11,570 bases of DNA. Source: Gammaproteobacteria bacterium. Its GTDB lineage: Bacteria; Pseudomonadota; Gammaproteobacteria; Steroidobacterales; Steroidobacteraceae. A program made the translations under genes and the position numbers. The notes beneath the pieces were generated by a model. That model was given only the letters and a program-made list of their open reading frames with translations, made no database searches and was not told where the DNA came from. Shown in pieces: positions 6,657-11,570 of the stretch; position 1 is the stretch's first letter; each line of letters begins with the position of its first letter. The stretch spans positions 1 through 11,570 of the forward strand of contig JANXYA010000081.1 in assembly GCA_025350345.1 (NCBI GenBank), given 5' to 3'.

Positions 6657-6899
6657 GTGAAGACCGCCATTTCCATTCCAGACCCGATTTTCGAGGATGC
6701 CGAGCGCCTGGCGAAGCGCCGCGGCTGGTCGCGCAGCGAACTGTACGCCCATGCCGTCGCCGATTTCGTCAAGGCAGAGAGATTCCTCGGCGTACGCGAG
6801 CGACTGGATGCTGTTTATGGCAACGACCCCGAAGACTCCACGCTCGATCCGCTCCTGGAGCAAATGCAGTCGCGGTCACTGCCCAAGGAAAAGTGGTAG
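6657..6899 (+). CDS. MazE-type ribbon-helix-helix antitoxin
   Basis: An 80-residue protein with an N-terminal ribbon-helix-helix DNA-binding half: strand KTAISIP, helix DPIFEDAERLAKRRG, turn WSRSELY, then helix AHAVADFVKA (to residue 40). The acidic C-terminal half (DAVYGNDPEDSTLDPLLEQM, 51-70), ending KEKW, is the region that in this family wraps the cognate toxin. It should neutralise the adjacent MazF-like toxin and repress its own promoter through the palindrome just upstream. GTG at 6657 is chosen because the protein then begins at the DNA-binding strand. No Shine-Dalgarno motif precedes it, consistent with a leaderless message. The frame is open further upstream into the epimerase gene, but that part reads as non-coding. 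The toxin gene overlaps its 3' end. Confidence 0.88.
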   Translation: MKTAISIPDPIFEDAERLAKRRGWSRSELYAHAVADFVKAERFLGVRERLDAVYGNDPEDSTLDPLLEQMQSRSLPKEKW

Positions 6900-7237
6900 T
6901 GCGCCGGGGCGAGATCTGGTGGGCCTCGCTCGGCGATCCGGCGGGTTCGGCTCCCGGATATCGCCGTCCTGTCCTCATTGTCCAGTCCAATGACTTCAAT
7001 GAGAGTGCGATCCGTACGACGATTTGCGCACTCATTGCTGCCAATCTGCGTCTGGCCGATGCGCCCGGAAACATCCGCCTGGCCCGCAAGGCCAGCGGCC
7101 TGGAGTGTGATTCCGTGGTGAACGCTTCCCAGCTCATCGCGGTGGACAAGCGGTTCCTGACGCAGCGGGTGGGGCGCATCCCGCCCGAGGCCCTGCGCGA
7201 CGTTGAGGCCGGCATGCGGTTGGTGCTGGCGCTGTAA
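6899..7237 (+). CDS. MazF/PemK-type toxin, possibly with altered active site
   Basis: Toxins of this family are sequence-specific mRNA endoribonucleases that slow growth when freed from the antitoxin. The 112 residues show the family pattern: RRGEIWWASL at the N-terminus, GYRRPVLIVQSNDFN (20-34) with the conserved Arg, and SGLECDSVVNASQL (66-79). The strand carrying the catalytic Thr (Thr48 in Bacillus subtilis MazF) reads CALIAANL here, placing Ala47 at that position by eye alignment. Two GTG starts are possible. GTG at 6899 (TAGTG overlap with the antitoxin stop) lies nine bases after AAGGA (6885-6889). GTG at 6893 would add Met-Val but leaves only three bases. Hand counts over 6781-6840, 6961-7020 and 7021-7080 give 103 GC of 180 (57%), lower than neighbouring pgi. 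Confidence 0.88.
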   Translation: MRRGEIWWASLGDPAGSAPGYRRPVLIVQSNDFNESAIRTTICALIAANLRLADAPGNIRLARKASGLECDSVVNASQLIAVDKRFLTQRVGRIPPEALRDVEAGMRLVLAL

Positions 7238-7302
7238 CGAGGCCTGCCGGTCATGTCAGCCGGCGTAGAATACGGCAGCGCAGTGGGCGTAGAGAGCGAG
7301 AA

Positions 7303-8967
7303 GTGACGACCCCGACCCCGAGTATGCCCGCAGGAGTGGATTGCCCGGCCTGGGCGCAGCTGAGTGCCGCCGCTCCGCTCCTCGCCTCTACGCGCTCGCT
7401 CTTTGCCGCCGACGCCGAGCGCTTCGCGCACTGCTCGGTGCGGGCGGCCGGATTGCTATTCGACTATTCCCGCCAGCGCGTGGATGCGCCGGTGCTGGCG
7501 GCCTTCAGCGCACTGGCCGGGCAGCTTGGGGTGCGCGAGCGCGCTGCGGCCATGTTCCGCGGCGATGCCATCAATCTCACCGAGGGCAGGGCGGTGCTGC
7601 ACACGGCGCTGCGCCGCGTGGGCGAACCGGCACCGCTCATGGTGGGGGGCGTCGACATCGATGCGCTGGTGCGCGCCGAGCGCGCGCGCATGCTGGATTT
7701 TGCCGAGCGCGTGCGCACTGGCTTGATCCGTTCAAGCGCGGGACAGGCCTTCACGCTGGTGGTCAACATCGGCATCGGGGGCTCTGACCTCGGCCCGGCC
7801 ATGGCCGTCGAGGCGCTGCGCCAATACACGCAGGCTGCACCGCGGGTCGCCTTTGTCTCCAACGTCGATGGCTGTCAGCTCGCCGATCTGCTGCAGGAGG
7901 CCGACCCGGCGCGCACGCTGTTTGTCATTTGTTCCAAGACCTTCACCACGCTCGAGACGCGCAGCAATGCGCTCGTGGCGCGCGCGTGGCTGCAATCACG
8001 GCTGGGACCGGCCGCGGTGCCGCAGCACTTCGCGGCGGTTTCCACCAACCAGAAGGCCATGGACGAATTCGGCGTGCACGCCGACTACCGCTTTGCGATG
8101 TGGGACTGGGTGGGTGGGCGCTATTCGCTGTGCTCATCGATCGGCGTGGCGCTCGCCATCGCGATCGGCGCGGCGCAGTTCGAGGCCCTGCTCGGCGGAG
8201 CCGCCGAGATGGACCAGCATTTCCAGAGCGCGCCGTGGGCGCAAAATCTGCCGGTGCTGGCGGCCATGCTCGGGGTGTGGAACGTCAATTTCCTCGGGCT
8301 GCCGACCCACGCCGTGCTGCCCTACGACCAGCGGCTGGCGCGGCTCCCGGCCTACCTGCAACAGCTCGAAATGGAAAGCAACGGAAAATCGGTGCGGCTC
8401 GACGGCCGACCCGCGCCGGTGCCCACCTGCCCCGTGATCTGGGGTGAACCGGGCAGCAATGCCCAGCACTCCTTCTTCCAGATGCTGCACCAGGGCAGCG
8501 CGCGCGTCGCCTGCGACTTTCTGCTGCCCGTGATCTCCTCCTGCGACAGCCAGCCGCAGCAGGAACTGGCCATCGCCAACGCGCTGGCGCAGGCCGAGGC
8601 CTTCGCCCTGGGGCAGGATGCGGCGCAGGTCGAAGCGGAACTGCGCCGGCAGGGATTGGCAGCCGCGCGCATCGCCGAGCTGCTGCCGCACAAGGTTCAT
8701 CCGGGCAGTCGGCCCCTGACGCTGATCATGTTCCCGCGGCTCGATCCGCCCACGCTCGGCCGCCTGCTGGCCCTCTACGAGCACAAGGTCTTCGTGCAGA
8801 GCCTCATCTGGGGCGTCAATGCCTTCGACCAATGGGGCGTCGAGCTGGGCAAGCAGTTGTGCAAGAAGATCATCCCGCTGGTGCAGCATCCGCAGACGAC
8901 GGCCACGATGTCGAGCTCGCTCCGTGGCGCGCTGGATTTCGTGGCGAGTACCTTGTCCTCGAAGTAA
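7303..8967 (+). CDS. pgi: Glucose-6-phosphate isomerase
   Basis: Pgi interconverts glucose 6-phosphate and fructose 6-phosphate in glycolysis and gluconeogenesis in the cytoplasm. Its 554 residues match the long bacterial form. Both family signatures are intact: DWVGGRYSLCSSIG (268-281) and SLIWGVNAFDQWGVELGK (500-517). Expected catalytic residues are Arg273, Glu358 in EMESNGK, His389 in SNAQHSFFQ, and Lys517. The phosphate-binding region VNIGIGGSDLGP is at 154-165, with SKTFTT at 211-216. The GTG start at 7303 is preferred for a purine-rich GAGAGCGAG just upstream; ATG at 7324 lacks one. TAGAAT at 7266-7271 is a possible -10 box in the 65-base gap after the toxin gene, without a convincing -35. 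It converges on the outer-membrane protein gene with nine bases between stops. Confidence 0.97.
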   Translation: MTTPTPSMPAGVDCPAWAQLSAAAPLLASTRSLFAADAERFAHCSVRAAGLLFDYSRQRVDAPVLAAFSALAGQLGVRERAAAMFRGDAINLTEGRAVLHTALRRVGEPAPLMVGGVDIDALVRAERARMLDFAERVRTGLIRSSAGQAFTLVVNIGIGGSDLGPAMAVEALRQYTQAAPRVAFVSNVDGCQLADLLQEADPARTLFVICSKTFTTLETRSNALVARAWLQSRLGPAAVPQHFAAVSTNQKAMDEFGVHADYRFAMWDWVGGRYSLCSSIGVALAIAIGAAQFEALLGGAAEMDQHFQSAPWAQNLPVLAAMLGVWNVNFLGLPTHAVLPYDQRLARLPAYLQQLEMESNGKSVRLDGRPAPVPTCPVIWGEPGSNAQHSFFQMLHQGSARVACDFLLPVISSCDSQPQQELAIANALAQAEAFALGQDAAQVEAELRRQGLAAARIAELLPHKVHPGSRPLTLIMFPRLDPPTLGRLLALYEHKVFVQSLIWGVNAFDQWGVELGKQLCKKIIPLVQHPQTTATMSSSLRGALDFVASTLSSK

Positions 8968-8976
8968 ACGGGCGCC

Positions 8977-9588
8977 TTAGAACAAGGTCCACATCAATCC
9001 GATCGATGTCAGGCCGGGTGTGCCGCCTGCGACGCTGAAGCCGGCGTATTCGCCGCGCACGGTCCAGGATCCCATCTTCACCTGCACGCCCACGCCTGCG
9101 GCAAAGTGCGTGTCGGTGCTCGCGACCCGAAATACATTGCAGCCCGGATTCATGGTCGTGCAGGTGAAGGTGGTGACGGTGCGCAGCTGGCTATCGAGCC
9201 GGGCAACGCCCGCCTTGGCATACAGATCAAGCAGCGGCAGCGGCAGGTACATCAATGCGAACGCAGCCGTGCCTTTCATCGAGACGTCCGTCGGCCAGCC
9301 TCCAACCACCCCATTCGGGTGGCCGAAGTTTAGGTATTCCACCTCGACGCCAATCGGCGCGATCGGTCGCAGTCCCACCATCAGCTCATAGGCACTGTGG
9401 TTTTCCTTGAAACCGCCGAAGGTGGATGTGCCGGCTTCGACCTGGGCCTGGCCGAAGGCGCCGCCGGCGTAGAAGCCGACGAGGTCCGCGGCGCGGCTTG
9501 GCGGTGCAACCAGGCCCGGGAGCATAGCGGCCAGCACCGCCATTCCAATCCAGGGGCTTCGCGACCGGGCTGACTTAATTCGATTCAT
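8977..9588 (-). CDS. Small outer-membrane beta-barrel protein
   Basis: A 203-residue exported protein of the OmpA-like/porin-family beta-barrel type (OMP_b-brl class). It has a signal peptide: basic MNRIKSARSR, a hydrophobic core at about 13-28, and a cleavage site near SRA-A-D (residues 31-35). The mature part shows alternating strands with glycines and aromatics (GFYAGGAFGQAQV, IGVEVEYLNF, LDLYAKAGVARL, WTVRGEYAGFSV) and ends in Phe (SIGLMWTLF), the usual BamA recognition end. Cys143 and Cys150 bracket a short loop and may form a disulfide in the oxidising envelope. ATG at 9588 is chosen because GGAG sits five bases upstream (9597-9594); GTG at 9594 would overlap that site. Function is unknown; the family includes many uncharacterised proteins with a predicted eight-stranded barrel. 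Confidence 0.85.
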   Translation of the reverse strand: MNRIKSARSRSPWIGMAVLAAMLPGLVAPPSRAADLVGFYAGGAFGQAQVEAGTSTFGGFKENHSAYELMVGLRPIAPIGVEVEYLNFGHPNGVVGGWPTDVSMKGTAAFALMYLPLPLLDLYAKAGVARLDSQLRTVTTFTCTTMNPGCNVFRVASTDTHFAAGVGVQVKMGSWTVRGEYAGFSVAGGTPGLTSIGLMWTLF

Positions 9589-9619
9589 GGGCACTCCGGC
9601 AATTTAGGACGCTCACGCT

Positions 9620-9641
9620 ACGCTGCCGCCGGCCGCAGCGT
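9620..9641. promoter_or_regulatory. Inverted repeat in divergent control region
   Basis: ACGCTGC (9620-9626) and GCAGCGT (9635-9641) form a perfect 7-bp inverted repeat with an 8-base centre, in the 187 bases between the divergent outer-membrane protein and quinone oxidoreductase genes. On the plus strand TATTAT at 9733-9738 resembles a -10 box for the oxidoreductase; no matching -35 was found. The repeat may be an operator or a leader hairpin. In such GC-rich sequence chance is also possible. Confidence 0.3.
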
Positions 9642-9775
9642 CCAGATGTCGCCCGCCGGCGTCGGCTTTGCAGGGATTCAGGCACGGCGTGCAGACAGTC
9701 CCGCCTCGTCCAACGGAGTGGGGCAGCGCGTATATTATCTTCCAACGCAGCCGGCATTCATGCTCGGGGGTGCTC

Positions 9776-10756
9776 ATGCAGCAGATCGAAGTGGGTCCGG
9801 ACGGTGGCGCGGGGTCAGTGCGCGTCGGCGAGGCGCCCGTACCGGTGCCGCGGGCCGGGGAGCTGCTGATCGAGGTGGATTACGCGGGCGTCAATCGCCC
9901 CGATCTGCTGCAGCGGGACGGCAAGTATGCGCCCCCGCCCGATGCTTCCCCGGTGATGGGCCTGGAAGTCGCCGGACACGTCGCCGCGCTGGGGGCGGAG
10001 GTCAGCGGCTGGCAGGTGGGTGATGCGGTGTGCGCCCTGACGCCCGGCGGTGGCTACGCGGAATATTGTCGGACACCGGTGGGGCAGGCCTTGCCAGTGC
10101 CTGCCGGCCTGTCGCTGGAGCAGGCGGCCTGCCTGCCTGAGAACTGGTTTACGGTCTGGGCAAATCTGGTGGATCTCGGTCATCTGGCAGCCGGTGAGCG
10201 CCTGCTCGTGCACGGGGGGTCCAGCGGCATCGGCCTCGCAGCGATCGCGCTCGCGCAGCTGCGCGGCGCCACCTGCATCGTCACGGTGGGGGACGAGGAC
10301 AAGGCGCGTTTCTGCCGGGAATTCGGCGCGCAGCATGCGATCAATTACCGTACCGAGGATTTTGTCGAGCGGGTGCGCGAGCTGTGCGCCGGTGAGGGCG
10401 TGGACGTGGTGCTCGATATGGTCGGGGGCGATTACATTCCGCGCAACTTAAGCCTGCTGCGGCGCGACGGGCGGCTGGTGTTCATCGCTTTCCAGCACGG
10501 CTCACGCGCCGAGGTGGATTTCAATCCGGTGCTGCGCAATCGGCTGGTCATCACCGGTTCGACGATGCGGCCACGGACTCTCGCCGAGAAGAGCGCGATC
10601 CGCGACGCACTGTTGCGCGAGGTCTGGCCCGCGCTGGCGGCAGGAAGGGTGCGCACCCATGTGCACGCCAGCTTTCCTCTGGCGGAAACTGCCGCGGCGC
10701 ACCGGCTGATGGAAAGCAGCCGGCACGTCGGCAAGATCCTGCTGCGCCTGCGCTAA
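9776..10756 (+). CDS. NAD(P)H quinone oxidoreductase, PIG3 type (zinc-free MDR family)
   Basis: A 326-residue medium-chain dehydrogenase/reductase resembling TP53I3/PIG3 and bacterial quinone oxidoreductases, which reduce quinones with NADPH. The N-terminal GroES-like half contains VDYAGVNRPDLLQRDGKYAPP (34-54), MGLEVAGHV (61-69) and GDAVCALTPGGGYAEYC (82-98). The nucleotide-binding half has VHGGSSGIGLAAIALAQ (145-161), where the SSGIG loop replaces the GxGxxG of zinc alcohol dehydrogenases. GSTMRPRTLAEK (261-272) is typical of the PIG3 group. The structural-zinc cysteine cluster is absent. ATG at 9776 is chosen since GGGGG ends five bases upstream and the protein begins at the first strand; the frame is open to an ATG at 9668 but that extension looks non-coding. 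Its stop overlaps the convergent neighbour's stop. Physiological substrate is unknown. Confidence 0.92.
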   Translation: MQQIEVGPDGGAGSVRVGEAPVPVPRAGELLIEVDYAGVNRPDLLQRDGKYAPPPDASPVMGLEVAGHVAALGAEVSGWQVGDAVCALTPGGGYAEYCRTPVGQALPVPAGLSLEQAACLPENWFTVWANLVDLGHLAAGERLLVHGGSSGIGLAAIALAQLRGATCIVTVGDEDKARFCREFGAQHAINYRTEDFVERVRELCAGEGVDVVLDMVGGDYIPRNLSLLRRDGRLVFIAFQHGSRAEVDFNPVLRNRLVITGSTMRPRTLAEKSAIRDALLREVWPALAAGRVRTHVHASFPLAETAAAHRLMESSRHVGKILLRLR

Positions 10757-11570
10757 TTCCCCAGCCAGTCGATCACGGCGCTGCGGTTTGAGATACCCAG
10801 GCGCATGGTCACGACCTTGCTCGGACCGACCTCGTAGAGCACGACCACAGTCGTGAGGCTGCCGGTCGGCGTGAACGTACCGATGCCGCGGCCCGTGGCC
10901 GGATCCATGGCGAAGAAGCCGCTGCCATTCGAGGCCGACAGTGAGCCGGCCGAGATGTTGACCGAGGGCAGCAGCAGCATCGGTGCGACATCCTGGGCGA
11001 ACTGCGTGCCATTCACAAACAGGCCGGGCAAGGTATTGGGGTAGGGGCCCACGACCTGCGCTTCCAGCAGGCCGGCGCTGCCGACGCTGCTGCCTTTCTC
11101 CACGACGTAACCATTGGCCGCGCCGTCCAGATAGAGCACGAAGTTGCGCGTCACGGTCCCATCGGTGTAGCTGAGCGTCGTGCGGCCGTCGGCGTCAACC
11201 GCGTAGGCGGCGCCGGTGAAGCTCGCGTCCAGTGTTGCCGTGGCCAGGTTGGCGGTGTCGAGCAGCAGATTGACGGTGCCGCTCACGGCATTGGCGCTCG
11301 ACAGGCGGCCGAGCGCCAGCACTGAAGCGGGCGAGACCGGCGCGCCATTGGAGCCCCACAGGCTCAGTACAGCCGATCCGCTCAGGCTGGTGTTGTCGAA
11401 GGTTCCGCTCTGCCGGGTGAGGAAACCGGCCAGTCGCGGAGTGGTGGCGGTGGCCTCGGCGCTGACGATCAGCAGGCGATTCGCATCGATGACGTAGTAG
11501 GCAAGGTGGAAGCTCGTACTGCCGCTCGTGAGGACGAGGGTGCCGCGCCCGTTCGCGTCGGGCGCGCCAA
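10753..11570 (-). CDS. Repeat-rich beta-sheet surface protein, 5' end outside window
   Basis: The frame is open from the right edge to the TAG at 10755-10753, giving 271 visible C-terminal residues; start and any signal peptide lie beyond the window. A GTG at 11322 is only an internal valine. I do not recognise a characterised family. The sequence is built of diverged repeats anchored on an Asp-x-x-Gly-Arg turn, a beta hairpin and an LY or YY strand. Unit 1 has DANGRGTLVLT and AYYVIDANRLLIV; unit 2 has DADGRTTLSYT and FVLYLDGAANGYVV; unit 3 has DPATGRGIGTFTPTG and VVVLYEVGPSKVVTM. Anchors fall at about residues 4, 125 and 222. Between units 1 and 2 lies LSGSAVLSLWG. Ser, Thr, Gly and Ala dominate and there is no Cys, as in exported beta proteins. 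Surface location is inferred. The gene overlaps the quinone oxidoreductase gene by four bases, tail to tail. Confidence 0.75.
   Translation of the reverse strand, partial: GAPDANGRGTLVLTSGSTSFHLAYYVIDANRLLIVSAEATATTPRLAGFLTRQSGTFDNTSLSGSAVLSLWGSNGAPVSPASVLALGRLSSANAVSGTVNLLLDTANLATATLDASFTGAAYAVDADGRTTLSYTDGTVTRNFVLYLDGAANGYVVEKGSSVGSAGLLEAQVVGPYPNTLPGLFVNGTQFAQDVAPMLLLPSVNISAGSLSASNGSGFFAMDPATGRGIGTFTPTGSLTTVVVLYEVGPSKVVTMRLGISNRSAVIDWLGN

Noticed and set aside
7246..7264. GCCGG...CCGGC stem after the toxin gene as a terminator
   Set aside because: Only five pairs, a nine-base loop and no T-run; it is common by chance at this GC content.
8134..8889. 251-codon minus-strand frame inside pgi
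   Set aside because: pgi is intact with both signatures; the opposite frame is His/Arg/Gln-rich and lacks motifs.
9668..9775. N-terminal extension of the quinone oxidoreductase to an ATG at 9668
   Set aside because: The 36 extra residues match no MDR N-terminus, and ATG at 9776 has a well-spaced GGGGG ribosome site.
1..11570. CRISPR array, tRNA, rRNA, insertion sequence or prophage genes
   Set aside because: No regularly spaced direct repeats, cloverleaf-like segments, transposase or integrase motifs were seen on either strand.

Overview
The window is GC-rich (about 67-68% in two pgi stretches counted by hand) and densely coded on both strands. Gene content and order point to a gammaproteobacterium: mltD lies next to a YafS-like methyltransferase gene, rnhA and dnaQ, a neighbourhood also found in Escherichia coli. 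The species cannot be named from this sequence. Large surface or exported proteins lie at both ends. No RNA gene, insertion sequence, integrase, CRISPR array or origin was seen, and no stretch longer than 300 bases lacks a gene.

Layout from left to right: (1) the 3' part of a poly-Gly-linked Ig-like plus double-CHRD protein (+). (2) A convergent two-gene unit on the minus strand, mltD then fabI, with three bases between them. (3) A divergent control region at 3566-3699 holding a perfect 7-bp inverted repeat. (4) A plus-strand run of YafS-like methyltransferase, rnhA, dnaQ and a UDP-glucuronate 4-epimerase-like gene. Every junction in this run overlaps by one or four bases, so translation is probably coupled. 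(5) A small MazE/MazF-type toxin-antitoxin pair with its own palindromic operator. Its toxin appears to lack the family's catalytic threonine. (6) pgi, glucose-6-phosphate isomerase. (7) A minus-strand small outer-membrane beta-barrel protein, divergent from (8) a PIG3-type NAD(P)H quinone oxidoreductase. (9) The C-terminal part of a repeat-rich beta protein on the minus strand, running off the right edge and sharing four stop-codon bases with (8).

Most of the window is core metabolism and replication: peptidoglycan turnover, fatty-acid synthesis, RNA-primer and R-loop removal, proofreading, nucleotide-sugar conversion and glycolysis. The accessory parts are the toxin-antitoxin pair and the two edge proteins. 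I do not see a convincing new multi-gene defence or biosynthetic system. The best leads are the toxin-antitoxin locus (operator over the -10, likely leaderless antitoxin, altered toxin active site), the repeat protein at the right edge, and the CHRD protein with altered histidine motifs.
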